A stretch of 64,000 nt of DNA from Scardovia wiggsiae. Its GTDB lineage: Bacteria; Actinomycetota; Actinomycetes; Actinomycetales; Bifidobacteriaceae. The DNA lies in the NCBI RefSeq assembly GCF_051045985.1, contig NZ_CP157350.1, positions 434,001-498,000 of the forward strand, read 5' to 3'. How positions within the stretch are numbered: position 1 is the stretch's first letter; each line of letters starts with the position of its first letter. A program made the translations under genes and the position numbers. The notes beneath the pieces were generated by a model. That model saw nothing but the letters and a program-made list of their open reading frames with translations, searched no databases and was not told the DNA's origin. Shown here piece after piece: positions 33,742 to 43,056 of the stretch.

Positions 33742-34125
33742 CTAGCCATCCAGCCGGATATGTTCGATATCGTCACGACGTGAGCGCCGGAACAGGACTG
33801 CGCGGTTCCCAATCACGGTGACCACAGCTGCACCGAGTTTTTCGGCCAGGTCAGAAGCCGCTTCTTCAGCAGTAACGTCAGATTCGCTGAGCACCTGGCA
33901 TTTGATGAGTTCGCGCTGTTCAATAGTACTGTCTGCCTGCCTGAGGACAGCGTCAGTAATATTGTTCTTGCCGATGATCAGCAAAGGTTTTGTCCGGTGG
34001 GAAAGGCTTCTGAGCTTTTTGATCTGTGCCTTTGTCAGGGCTGCCGGCTGTGACGGTGCTGCGGAATGTGCGCCGGATGGTGCGATACCGGTTCTTTCAG
34101 TAGATGCCATCTTATGTATCCTCAC
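33742..34125 (-). CDS. YhbY-like CRM-domain RNA-binding protein
   Basis: A 127-residue protein. A ~28-residue polar N-terminal extension precedes a CRM fold: KAQIKKLRSLSHRTKPLLII with the GKNN loop, the helix VLRQADSTIEQRELIKCQVL, and the last strand VVTVIGNRAVLFRRS. The family binds pre-50S ribosomal particles. Monocistronic, divergent from lysS. Confidence 0.88.
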   Translation of the reverse strand: MRIHKMASTERTGIAPSGAHSAAPSQPAALTKAQIKKLRSLSHRTKPLLIIGKNNITDAVLRQADSTIEQRELIKCQVLSESDVTAEEAASDLAEKLGAAVVTVIGNRAVLFRRSRRDDIEHIRLDG

Positions 34126-34305
34126 AATATATCAATGTATGTGTATGTCAGCGGGCAGTATATGCTTCTTTATTTTACTAGTGTATGGTAGCTGCGGCAG
34201 TCGAAAGCCTGCCGGGGATACTGTATCGCACAGTCAGGAAAATCCGGATGCACTCTGGTAGCAGCACATGTGTACACTATGACGGTAGAGCCGGCTCTGT
34301 GATAT

Positions 34306-36096
34306 ATGATTATATGTGCGGAGCCGAGAACAAATATTGACAGGATTTCACGGACAGATATGGACAGGGATATGGCTCAGAAGGAAGCAGCGGCTGAAGA
34401 GATGCGTAACACCGGTGATAATGCAGATACTCAGGATACCGGGGACAGTATGGATCAGGGTACCCGCGCCATGGAAACGATCAGGCATGCGCAGATGCTG
34501 CAGGAGCAGGATGAAGCGATTTCAGGCCGTATCAATAGCGGCGCTGCACTGGATGATGCGGTTGACATTTCTAACAGGAAATTCGGACCTTCCGCCCATC
34601 CTGAGCAGGTGCAGATGCGCGTGGCAAAACGCGCACTGATGCTCAAGGAAGGTATCGATCCATATCCGGTAAGACTTGATATTACAACGACTATTCATGA
34701 TATCCGTAATAAATATACTGGGGATAACGGGGGGCTTACGCTTGAAAAAGGTGTACAGACAGATGACATCGTCGGTATCGCCGGGCGCGTGATGTTTATG
34801 CGCAACAGCGGAGGGCTGTGTTTCGTGCAGCTGGAGTCAGGGAGCGGCTCGCATATCCAGGGTATGATTTCCAAGCGTGCGGTAGGCGAAGAGTCGCTGA
34901 AACAGTACAAGCAGCTGGTAGATCTGGGCGACCATCTGTACCTTCACGGCTCCGTGGCCGTATCGAATACCGGTGAACTGTCCGTTATGGCGGATTCATG
35001 GAAGATTGCAGCAAAGGCGCTCCGTCCGCTTCCGGCGCTCCATAAGGGGCTGAGCGAAGAGCAGCGCACCCGCAAGCCTTATCTGGGGATGATCGCAGAC
35101 AGTAAAATGCGTGATATGGTTCGTAACAGGGCCAAAGTCGTTTCTTCCCTTCGCCGTAATTTTGACGGGCGAGGTTACGTCGAGGCTGAAACGCCAATGC
35201 TTCAGACGAACCATGGCGGTGCTACTGCGCGCCCGTTCGAGACCCATATGAATGCTTTTAATATTGACCTTTTTATGCGCATTGCGCCGGAGCTTTTCCT
35301 TAAGCGCCTGCTTGTGGGCGGGATCGACAAAGTATTTGAGATCAACCGCGATTTTCGTAACGAAGGCGCAGACGGTACGCATGCCCCTGAATTTACTATG
35401 GTTGAGGCTTACGAGGCATACGGCACATACGATACTATGGCCGAACTTACCCAGTCGCTTGTACAGCAGGCGGCGCTTGATGCTTTTGGGAGCACGGAAC
35501 TCACGCTTGCGGACGGTACGCAGTACAGTGTGGGCGGTGAGTGGAGATCCATCACAATGTACGGCTCCCTGTCAGAAAAGCTTGGCGAGGAGATCACGCC
35601 TGAGACGTCTGTGGAGCACCTGGGTCAGCTTGCAGATAAGCTTGGCGTTGAGCGTGAAGAAGTGGAAAACCACGGTAAGCTTGTTGAGCATCTGTGGGAG
35701 CATTTTTATACAGAAGATCCCCATACCTTGTGGGAACCGACATTCGTCCGTGATTTCCCGGTAGAAACTAGCCCATTGACGAAATCGCACCGTTCCATAG
35801 CGGGGCAGGTGGAGAAGTGGGATCTGTATGTGCGCGGTTTTGAACTGGCTACAGCGTATTCGGAGCTCAATGACCCTGTTGTCCAGCGCCAGCGTTTTGT
35901 TGACCAGGCCAGAATGGCGCTTGCCGGTGATGCCGAGGCGATGGATATTGATGAGGATTTCCTCGAGGCGCTTGGTGTAGGTATGCCTCCTGCCGGCGGC
36001 ATGGGGATGGGGATCGACCGCCTGCTGATTGCCCTTACCGGTGCAACCATACGCGAGACTATTACCTTCCCGCTGGTAAAGCCTCTTAATGCCTGA
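34306..36096 (+). CDS. lysS: Lysyl-tRNA synthetase
   Basis: A class II synthetase. The OB-fold anticodon-binding domain (VGIAGRVMFMRNSGGLCFVQ) is followed by motif 1 near VVSSLRRNFDGRGYVEAETP, motif 2 FEINRDFRNEGADGTHAPEF and motif 3 GGMGMGIDRLL. From this ATG it has 596 residues, with ~95 polar residues before the usual start of homology. A start at the Met of MDRDMAQKEA (34360) is equally possible; there is no decisive ribosome site. A 12-bp palindrome AGAGCCGGCTCT lies eight bases upstream. Confidence 0.96.
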   Translation: MIICAEPRTNIDRISRTDMDRDMAQKEAAAEEMRNTGDNADTQDTGDSMDQGTRAMETIRHAQMLQEQDEAISGRINSGAALDDAVDISNRKFGPSAHPEQVQMRVAKRALMLKEGIDPYPVRLDITTTIHDIRNKYTGDNGGLTLEKGVQTDDIVGIAGRVMFMRNSGGLCFVQLESGSGSHIQGMISKRAVGEESLKQYKQLVDLGDHLYLHGSVAVSNTGELSVMADSWKIAAKALRPLPALHKGLSEEQRTRKPYLGMIADSKMRDMVRNRAKVVSSLRRNFDGRGYVEAETPMLQTNHGGATARPFETHMNAFNIDLFMRIAPELFLKRLLVGGIDKVFEINRDFRNEGADGTHAPEFTMVEAYEAYGTYDTMAELTQSLVQQAALDAFGSTELTLADGTQYSVGGEWRSITMYGSLSEKLGEEITPETSVEHLGQLADKLGVEREEVENHGKLVEHLWEHFYTEDPHTLWEPTFVRDFPVETSPLTKSHRSIAGQVEKWDLYVRGFELATAYSELNDPVVQRQRFVDQARMALAGDAEAMDIDEDFLEALGVGMPPAGGMGMGIDRLLIALTGATIRETITFPLVKPLNA

Positions 36097-37243
36097 GCGT
36101 CAGGCCGCCCCGGGTACGGACCGCATAGGCCAAGGATGCGCCGCAGGCTCAGCCTGGGGCTGTGTGCGTATGTGGATAAAGGGTGCCCGCCCTCTGACCC
36201 TTGTCATAAGTGTGGTATCAGTACTCTCGGCAGCTGTCCCATCATACCTTTTTGCGCGTGGATATGGGCTTTTCGTACTGCGGGGGCATGCCAGCAGGAA
36301 AGGGGCTGTATACACCTCGGTTTCCCGGACGAACGACAGCGCAGCTATCCTGCGTTTTGCAGCAATTGCAGTATTATGCCTGACTGTCGCTGTTTCAATG
36401 CAGATTGCGGCAAACTATTTCAATGATTATGCGGATGGAGTGAAAGGGGTCGATGCAGGGCGTTCGGATGAAGATGCTAAGCGGCCGGAATCGGGCGCCG
36501 GCCGGCTAAAGGCGGCATCCGGCCCTGGTTTTAACGCACCTCAGAGGCTCGTGGCGTCGGGTGTCCCGCCCCGGAAGGTTCTGAAGGCAGGTGTAATATG
36601 CACGGCTGTTGCAGTTGCGGCAGGTATAGCGGCAGCTGGTATCACCAGGTTATGGGCGCTGCCTGCTGTGGGGCTCTTATGCATTGCGGCAGCATGGTTT
36701 TACTCAGGCGGTAAAAAGCCTTACGGATACAGGGGGCTCGGCGAAGCTGCAGCTTTTACCGTTTTTGGCCCAGTTGCCGTTTTTGGCACTGAGTGGGCCC
36801 TTTTAGGCGTATATATGGGCGACTATATCAGATATTCTGGAGCCTGGAGCCTGGCTGCCCCGGTAGGGTCGGGAGCGCTGGCCCTCATCCTGATGCTGCT
36901 CAATAATATGCGTGATGCCGAGTCTGACCGCATTCACGGAAAGCTCACGTTCTCTGCAACAGCCCCGCGGGGCTGGAGCCTTGCCGCCATTATCGCCGCA
37001 GTGGCCGTCTGCCAGTGCATACAGTCGCAAACTGTTATATATACCGCTGATATAAGCTGCGCAATGCATCCTCCTGTTGCGGCGGCGGTTGCAGCCATCG
37101 GCGTGCTGCAGCTGGTATTTGCGGTTTTTGTCATTATTTTTGCCTATACATACAGATATCATTCAGCTTTCTGTGTGTGCATCGCCCTGGCGTGCAGCTA
37201 CGTTGCCGTCATGGTTGCTGAAGGCTTTATTGCTGTACTCTGA
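36089..37243 (+). CDS. menA: UbiA-family prenyltransferase, MenA-like
   Basis: A 384-residue membrane protein that overlaps the end of lysS by eight bases. It shows the first prenyl-diphosphate Mg-binding motif NDYADGVKGVDAGRSDEDAK, the second region NNMRDAESDRIHGK (D-x-x-x-D), and about eight hydrophobic helices. This fits 1,4-dihydroxy-2-naphthoate polyprenyltransferase. No other menaquinone genes are in the window, so it may use imported naphthoate; that is inference. A low-complexity insert lies between residues 130 and 150. Confidence 0.8.
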   Translation: MPERQAAPGTDRIGQGCAAGSAWGCVRMWIKGARPLTLVISVVSVLSAAVPSYLFARGYGLFVLRGHASRKGAVYTSVSRTNDSAAILRFAAIAVLCLTVAVSMQIAANYFNDYADGVKGVDAGRSDEDAKRPESGAGRLKAASGPGFNAPQRLVASGVPPRKVLKAGVICTAVAVAAGIAAAGITRLWALPAVGLLCIAAAWFYSGGKKPYGYRGLGEAAAFTVFGPVAVFGTEWALLGVYMGDYIRYSGAWSLAAPVGSGALALILMLLNNMRDAESDRIHGKLTFSATAPRGWSLAAIIAAVAVCQCIQSQTVIYTADISCAMHPPVAAAVAAIGVLQLVFAVFVIIFAYTYRYHSAFCVCIALACSYVAVMVAEGFIAVL

Positions 37244-37284
37244 ATGCCTTGCCCTCGTCTGTATCACTCAGTAGTATCTGAGAT

Positions 37285-38025
37285 ATGACATACAAATTAG
37301 TATTGCTCCGACATGGTCAGAGCGCCTGGAATAAAACGAACCAGTTCACCGGCTGGGTGGACGTCCCCCTGACTGGGCAGGGCGTTGAAGAGGCAAAGCG
37401 CGGCGGGCAGCTCCTTAAGGAGAAGAATGTCCTGCCGGATATTGTTTTCACCTCTTTGCTCCGCCGCGCCATCAACACGGCAAATTATGCGCTTGATGAG
37501 GCTGACCGCCTGTGGATCCCTGTAAAGCGCAGCTGGCGTCTGAATGAGCGCCACTATGGTGCGCTGCAGGGCAAGAATAAGACTGAGATCCGTGAAGAGT
37601 TCGGCGATGAAAAATTCATGATCTGGCGCCGCTCTTACGGTACCCCGCCTCCTGATATCGATCCTGACGACCAGTATTCCCAGAACCATGATCCGCGGTA
37701 CAGTGCTAGTGAAGTGCCTGAGGCTGAGGCGCTGGCAAACGTTGTTGCACGTGTGACCCCGTACTGGGAAAGCGATATCATCCCTGAGCTCACATCAGGG
37801 AAGACCGTCCTTATCGCAGCCCACGGCAACTCCCTGCGCGCTATTGTCAAGATGCTTGACGACCTGAGCGAAGAGGAGATATCCAAAGTGAACATCCCTA
37901 CAGCTATCCCGCTGCTGTATGAACTGGACGAAAACTTCAAGCCGATAAAGCCGCGCGGTGAATATCTGGATCCTGAGGCTGCTGCTGCCGGTGCTGCTGC
38001 AGTTGCCGCACAGGGGCAGAAATAA
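37285..38025 (+). CDS. gpmA: 2,3-bisphosphoglycerate-dependent phosphoglycerate mutase
   Basis: A 246-residue glycolytic enzyme that interconverts 3- and 2-phosphoglycerate. The phospho-His motif LLRHGQSAWN is at residues 7-16, followed by NQFTGWVDVPLT, SLLRRAINTA, NERHYGALQG and the second His in AAHGNSLRAIVKML. A short Ala/Gly-rich tail is added. Followed by a strong terminator. Confidence 0.97.
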   Translation: MTYKLVLLRHGQSAWNKTNQFTGWVDVPLTGQGVEEAKRGGQLLKEKNVLPDIVFTSLLRRAINTANYALDEADRLWIPVKRSWRLNERHYGALQGKNKTEIREEFGDEKFMIWRRSYGTPPPDIDPDDQYSQNHDPRYSASEVPEAEALANVVARVTPYWESDIIPELTSGKTVLIAAHGNSLRAIVKMLDDLSEEEISKVNIPTAIPLLYELDENFKPIKPRGEYLDPEAAAAGAAAVAAQGQK

Positions 38026-38138
38026 GCTGTTTTGCAGCCAGGACAGCGATGCCCCCGGCCTTGAGAATTCCTGGAACGGTATTTACAGTATTTTACAGGG
38101 ATATATGTTAGTCTGACGGTATTGGTACAGCAATAGTA

Positions 38139-38170
38139 AAAGGCCCGGCCGGCTGCAGCACGGGCCTTTT
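38139..38170 (+). terminator. Terminator after gpmA
   Basis: AAAGGCCCG pairs with CGGGCCTTT across a GC-rich loop and is followed by TTTTGTTT. The remaining bases from 38171 to 38309 hold no gene. Confidence 0.85.
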
Positions 38171-38309
38171 TGTTTATGCTTTATCTGTAACATTATTTAT
38201 GTTTGCATTATCCATTAATTAATGTTCAGCTAACAGATACAGGAATAATCTGGACAGGCATAAATCATAAATGCGGGCGTACGGGTATCCCGTCTGCCGG
38301 TCCCGGGTT

Positions 38310-38576
38310 TCAGCTCTGGGGGAAGAAAGCGAGAAGCCGGTAATTCCTGCGGTTGGCAAGTTCCCAGAGCAGCAGTGCGATGCCGATGCCGATGCCGCAC
38401 AGGCATACGAACAGCGGCTGCCGTACATGGAAGCCTGCAATAAGCAGGACAGTATAAACGACTGCAGCAATAGTCCATAAAACAGTTCCAGCCGCAAAAA
38501 GTATACGGAGATCAACCTGCTCAGCATGAGGCGCGGGTTTGCGCACTTCCGGATCATAAATCGGGGCAATCTTCAC
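38310..38576 (-). CDS. DUF2530 family membrane protein
   Basis: An 88-residue protein with two membrane segments (LFAAGTVLWTIAAVVYTVLL and LFVCLCGIGIGIALLLWEL) and a basic C-terminus, matching the actinobacterial DUF2530 pattern. Function unknown. It is divergent from the downstream manA gene. Confidence 0.7.
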   Translation of the reverse strand: MKIAPIYDPEVRKPAPHAEQVDLRILFAAGTVLWTIAAVVYTVLLIAGFHVRQPLFVCLCGIGIGIALLLWELANRRNYRLLAFFPQS

Positions 38577-38702
38577 AGTTCCTATCTTACTCGGGCTATG
38601 TACGGCGATAGGCAGGCATTGTTGTTATGATAATAGCCATATACGCAGATCGCATATATACACATGTTCGGGCTGGATCACAGCAGCAGATCGGGGTGGC
38701 GC

Positions 38703-40031
38703 ATGTACCGCATATTTCCTGTCCATCGTAATTATGCGTGGGGATCTGATATGCGGCTGCAGTCGCTTTTTGGTGTTGATGATGAAGGCCCTCTTGCTGA
38801 GCTGTGGTTCAGCGGCCATCCCCAGTTCCCTTCCATGCTCAGCAGTGACGGCGACACTATTGATGCAGCAACTGCTATCAAGCGCGCGCCGGAATTTATG
38901 GTCAGCCGTACTATAGCGGACCGGTGGGGCGATGAACTCCCGTTCCTGTTCAAAGTGATTTCTGCGCGTAAGCCCCTGTCGCTGCAGGTCCACCCTTCGC
39001 AGGAGAATGCGCAGGAAGGGTTCAAAAAAGAGAACAGCAGGCATATTGATATCAGCGATCCGCGCAGATCCTTCAAAGATGCTGTTGCTAAGCATGAGAT
39101 GGTTGTTGCTTTGGAACCCTTCAGTGCATCAGTAGGTTTTATGCCCATCCGTCAGCAGATCAGAGCACTCGGCGCTATCGGGCATCCTCTTGCCCGGAGT
39201 ATGGCCGCGCTTTTATCTGATGAAAGCGCCGGCAGCAGGCAGGAGAGGATCTATTCCGCATTCCGGCTGGCTGTATCATCAGCTTCCGCTATGGGTGCGG
39301 GCATTACTGCTGCCATTTCAGAAGCTCTCAGACGTGAGGGCAGTGGGGAAAACCGAAGCCAGCCTCCCAGCTCTGCTGTGCTCAGTGCCCTCCGCCATGC
39401 GCAGGATGCGGCGCAGTCTTTCCCTGATGATCCCAGTACGCTGTGCATTGCGATGATGAACCCTGTTGAGCTTGAGCAGGGTGGATCGGTTTTTATACCT
39501 GCCGGTACAGTACATGTATATCTGCGCGGCACTGGCGCTGAGATCATGACAAATTCGGATAATGTCCTCCGTGCGGGGATGACGCCTAAGCATAAGGATA
39601 TCAGCGGTTTTATGGAGAACCTCAACTGTATCCCGTCCCCTCCGATAGACCCCGCTTCAGGCCTTCTGAAGCTTGTTTTCCAGGCAGATATCGTGACGTA
39701 CAGGCCGCCTCTGGATGAATTTATGGTGGCGTATGGACATGTTGACCCTAAATCGGGTGCGACGGGCCGGTGGTGGGCAGTAAGCGACAGGCTCCGGCGC
39801 ACCCAGGCTAAATTTTCCCAGGCTGTAGGCCCGCAGCATGTAGTGGCCTCCCGGCGGCGCCCGCGTGTGATCGTGGCATTGGATGGGGTAATACGGTGCC
39901 GGAGCAACAGCCACAGTATAGACCTGCACCAGGGGGAAGCTGTTTTTATACCGGCAAGCGAGCCTTCCGTTACCGTCAGCGGTGCAGTGGAAGAGCCGGG
40001 ATCATATATCCTTGCGACTACGGCGGTTTAG
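38703..40031 (+). CDS. manA: Mannose-6-phosphate isomerase, class I
   Basis: A 442-residue zinc-dependent isomerase linking fructose 6-phosphate and mannose 6-phosphate. It has the opening MYRIFPVHRNYAWGS, the zinc ligands in LSLQVHPSQENAQEGF (H), the Glu/His in DPRRSFKDAVAKHEMVVAL, and GTVHVYLRGTGAEIMTNSDNVLRAG. I place the start at this ATG, where homology begins; an ATG 13 codons earlier has no ribosome site. Single-gene unit. Confidence 0.95.
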   Translation: MYRIFPVHRNYAWGSDMRLQSLFGVDDEGPLAELWFSGHPQFPSMLSSDGDTIDAATAIKRAPEFMVSRTIADRWGDELPFLFKVISARKPLSLQVHPSQENAQEGFKKENSRHIDISDPRRSFKDAVAKHEMVVALEPFSASVGFMPIRQQIRALGAIGHPLARSMAALLSDESAGSRQERIYSAFRLAVSSASAMGAGITAAISEALRREGSGENRSQPPSSAVLSALRHAQDAAQSFPDDPSTLCIAMMNPVELEQGGSVFIPAGTVHVYLRGTGAEIMTNSDNVLRAGMTPKHKDISGFMENLNCIPSPPIDPASGLLKLVFQADIVTYRPPLDEFMVAYGHVDPKSGATGRWWAVSDRLRRTQAKFSQAVGPQHVVASRRRPRVIVALDGVIRCRSNSHSIDLHQGEAVFIPASEPSVTVSGAVEEPGSYILATTAV

Positions 40032-40149
40032 CTGTCCGGTATATGGACGGTGCTGTCAGGACGGGCTAATGTAAATTTTAAGAAACTCCAAGCTATAAAG
40101 TTCGGTGTGTTTGTTACTCTTGATTCTTAGCAAATCTAAGGAGTCATAT

Positions 40150-41241
40150 ATGCCAGGTGGTGTACACGCAGTACATTCGTCGCGCAGAACTGCACATAAT
40201 AAGGGTGTGGTGAAGCGTGATGCAGGCAGGCATATAGCTCAGAATATAAGCTCCAAGCATATACCGGAGAAAAAAGGTCGTTCAGGCCGCGGGGCGCATG
40301 CCGTAATCCCTTCGTCACTGCCGGGGAGCTCCCGCAGCACCAGTGTTGCCCTCACGCCGGCGGCAAGCAGGCAGCTTAATGCTGCACTGATAAAGAAGCT
40401 TAATAATGCCCCTGCAACACGCAAGGCAATGCGCAGGATGGCGCAGCAGTCCAACCGCAAGGCACATTTTATGATGGCGAGCGCGGTAACGCTTCTTGCA
40501 GGTACCCTTGGTTCTATTTACGCTTCTGCAGCAGGCCAGGGGCTGCAGAACAGGGCTCTGGCTTCACAGATTTATGAGGCTGATCCGAACAGCGGGAATA
40601 CTGTAAGCCGTGGTTCGGGACGTACCTCGCTGTACAGCGAAGAAGAGTCAGTCAGCGAAAGCAAAGAATCAGACTGGAGCCTTGAGGCTAACGCTTTCAA
40701 TGTTGATACTGACCAAGTCAGTATTGATAACCAGCAGGCTAAAGTTGCACAGACGCATCAGACCCCCCAGACCCGTGACCAGCTGGCCGGCATTGCACGT
40801 TCCGGTTCGGATTCATGGGCTACCTATACAACGAATACTTTATACAGCGCCAGCGCGCCGTTTGCCTCTACGATCCATGTCAGCCATCCCACGGGGGACT
40901 CGGGCAATGCTTACGCTTTCTCCCAGTGCACATGGTGGGCTTATATCCGCAGGCATCAGCTGGGCCTGCCGGTCGGGTCGCATTTCGGGGATGCGGCACA
41001 GTGGGCGGCGTCGGCTAAAGCTCTGGGATATTCAGTAGACAATAACCCCCAGGTAGGCGATGTTATAGTCTTTGCCCGCGGGAACGAAGGTTCCAGTTCC
41101 CGGTATGGCCATGTCGGGATCGTTGAGTCTGTGAATTCCAATGGGACAATCACGATTTCGGAAAGCGGTGCAAAACTCCATGGACGCATCGCTTCCAGGA
41201 CGCTCCAGAATCCAGGGCGTTTCCAGTTCATCCACAGCTGA
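40150..41241 (+). CDS. CHAP-domain cell-wall hydrolase
   Basis: A 363-residue protein. A basic ~110-residue N-terminus precedes a membrane/signal helix (MMASAVTLLAGTLGSIYASA), a Ser-rich spacer, and a C-terminal CHAP amidase domain with the catalytic Cys in YAFSQCTWWAY and His in RYGHVGIVESV. It probably cleaves peptidoglycan peptides during growth or division. AAGGAG seven bases upstream of the ATG. The long cytoplasmic N-terminus is unusual for a secreted hydrolase and may make it membrane-anchored. Confidence 0.88.
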   Translation: MPGGVHAVHSSRRTAHNKGVVKRDAGRHIAQNISSKHIPEKKGRSGRGAHAVIPSSLPGSSRSTSVALTPAASRQLNAALIKKLNNAPATRKAMRRMAQQSNRKAHFMMASAVTLLAGTLGSIYASAAGQGLQNRALASQIYEADPNSGNTVSRGSGRTSLYSEEESVSESKESDWSLEANAFNVDTDQVSIDNQQAKVAQTHQTPQTRDQLAGIARSGSDSWATYTTNTLYSASAPFASTIHVSHPTGDSGNAYAFSQCTWWAYIRRHQLGLPVGSHFGDAAQWAASAKALGYSVDNNPQVGDVIVFARGNEGSSSRYGHVGIVESVNSNGTITISESGAKLHGRIASRTLQNPGRFQFIHS

Positions 41242-41343
41242 CAGGCGGTGTACGGAGCAAAGGCATAATTCCCATACAGGTATAAGGTAAAGAGTATACA
41301 ATAGGAGTATAGCCTTTATCAGAATCGTTCCAAAGGAGGAATT

Positions 41344-42420
41344 ATGGCTAAGTATGATAAAGCGATCCTTGTAGGGGTGGATGGGTCCGATGCCAGCTAT
41401 AAGGCCGTATGGTGGGCTGCAAATTATGCGCATCATGCAGGGCTGACCCTTCATATCGTGTGTGCGTATTCACTGCCGAGCTATGCTGCAGTATCTTTTG
41501 ATGTTACCTATACTTCAATGGGTGACGATAAAGCTGCACATAATGATGCCCAGACTATCCTCGCTAAGGCTAAGGCGATCGCTGATGAGCAGGGTGTGCA
41601 GGCAACAACGCTTATTGTCACGGGTGATACGGCAAGCGTTTTCATTGAGCTGTCGCATAATTATAATCTTATCGTTATTGGGAACAGGGGTAAGGGCGGG
41701 CTTGCCGAGCGCATGCTGGGCACTACGAGCTCAAGCCTTCCCGCTGCTGCTTATTGCCCGGTTGTAGTTATCCCATATACTGATGACAGCGGCAAAGTGA
41801 TGCACCTGAATAACAGGATTAGGCGTGTTGTTGTTGGGGCCGACGAATCCAGGTGGGGTGTTAAGGCTATTGAAACCGCGGCTGAATTCGCGGACCACTG
41901 GGGGGCTATGCTTACAGTGCTTTCAGCTGTGCCGAACCTGACCAGTATGACCGGCACTGGTGCCAGCGGGATCGACAATTCGGAGCAGAATTCTGTTATG
42001 GAATCGTATCTTGAAGATCTGCGGTCCAGCATACGCCCCCTGCACAGGAAATATCCCAACCTGAATATTACTGAATCGGTAGTGGAAGGTTCTGCTATTG
42101 AGGCACTGACACAGGCCAGCAAGGATAATGATGTCGTTGTGGTGGGTTCCCGCGGGCGCGGCGGTTTTACAGGCCTGATATTCGGCTCAGTAAGCCAGGG
42201 ACTTATCCAGCACGCGGTGGGGCCGGTCTATGTCGTCCCGCGCAAATACGTTGAGTCGGCCGAATCCGAATCGGAGGAGGGGACTGCGCAGACTGCTGAA
42301 AATGTGCCGGAAGTCCCTCTCGAAAGCGTTAAGGGCATCCAGGAAGTCTCGATATCCCAGGCTGATGATAATACTGCGAAGGGCCTGTCCGATATCATTG
42401 ATCCCCAGGACAGGACCTGA
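41344..42420 (+). CDS. Tandem universal stress protein
   Basis: A 358-residue protein of two UspA domains. Domain 1 (KAILVGVDGSDASYKAVWWA to NRGKGGLAERMLGTTSSSLP) and domain 2 (RVVVGADESRWGVKAIETA to SRGRGGFTGLIFGSVSQGL) each have the G-x2-G-x9-G-S/T ATP-binding loop. A ~45-residue acidic tail ends it. AAAGGAGG six bases upstream. Stress-tolerance role is by family. Confidence 0.93.
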   Translation: MAKYDKAILVGVDGSDASYKAVWWAANYAHHAGLTLHIVCAYSLPSYAAVSFDVTYTSMGDDKAAHNDAQTILAKAKAIADEQGVQATTLIVTGDTASVFIELSHNYNLIVIGNRGKGGLAERMLGTTSSSLPAAAYCPVVVIPYTDDSGKVMHLNNRIRRVVVGADESRWGVKAIETAAEFADHWGAMLTVLSAVPNLTSMTGTGASGIDNSEQNSVMESYLEDLRSSIRPLHRKYPNLNITESVVEGSAIEALTQASKDNDVVVVGSRGRGGFTGLIFGSVSQGLIQHAVGPVYVVPRKYVESAESESEEGTAQTAENVPEVPLESVKGIQEVSISQADDNTAKGLSDIIDPQDRT

Positions 42421-42440
42421 CGGCGATAGATCTTCAGGCT

Positions 42441-42851
42441 CTAACGGCGTATAGTAATGTCAAGCCGTGTAGGGGGTGCCTCGTTCAGGGTGTGCATAAC
42501 TGTGCAGCTTTTGTCTACATGGCGCCTGATACGTTCCTTGAGCTTCTGCGCGTCCTCGTCGCTTAAGTGTGCATCTGCTGCATCGACTACTAACTGTTCG
42601 CTGAAATTGATATAGGCGTCTGAGTCTGAATCATACGTGCCGTCAACGATCACGCGCGCGCCCTTATTCTCGCCGAGAACGGATTCTACGGCAAACTGGC
42701 TGGACAGGCCGCCGCATCCTGCCAGTGCAATTTTCAGCAGGTCGCCGGGTGTAAAAAGCCCGTCCCCATGCCCGAAAACGATTTCCGCCTTATCATCCTT
42801 ATGACCTACCCATGTTCCGTCTTCTTTGCGTTCAACCCATAAACGAGCCAT
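42441..42851 (-). CDS. OsmC-family peroxidase-like protein
   Basis: A 136-residue protein with the two redox cysteines of the OsmC/Ohr fold: Cys in ALAGCGGLSS and Cys in VDKSCTVMHTL. The family reduces organic hydroperoxides. Convergent with the stress-protein gene upstream. Confidence 0.88.
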   Translation of the reverse strand: MARLWVERKEDGTWVGHKDDKAEIVFGHGDGLFTPGDLLKIALAGCGGLSSQFAVESVLGENKGARVIVDGTYDSDSDAYINFSEQLVVDAADAHLSDEDAQKLKERIRRHVDKSCTVMHTLNEAPPTRLDITIRR

Positions 42852-43056
42852 TTTACCTCATTTCCAGTAGCGGATGGAATTATGCTGCCGTACTCTGGCA
42901 TCCGCACCGCGCGTAAATTATACACAGGCGGAGGCCGCGACGGGCAATACCTACAGGATACCGTATGCATGTCAGAAAAAACGCAGACTATGCGGTGGGA
43001 GTACAGGCGGACCCATTACACAAAAATTGTTAAGCCTTATTCCTAATATAAAAGGT

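Noticed and set aside
34287..34298. Perfect 12-bp palindrome AGAGCCGGCTCT before lysS
   Set aside because: Too short and isolated; expected by chance in a window of this size.
40032..40149. Region before the CHAP gene checked for a c-di-AMP (ydaO) riboswitch
   Set aside because: Only ~118 bases, without the conserved core of that riboswitch.
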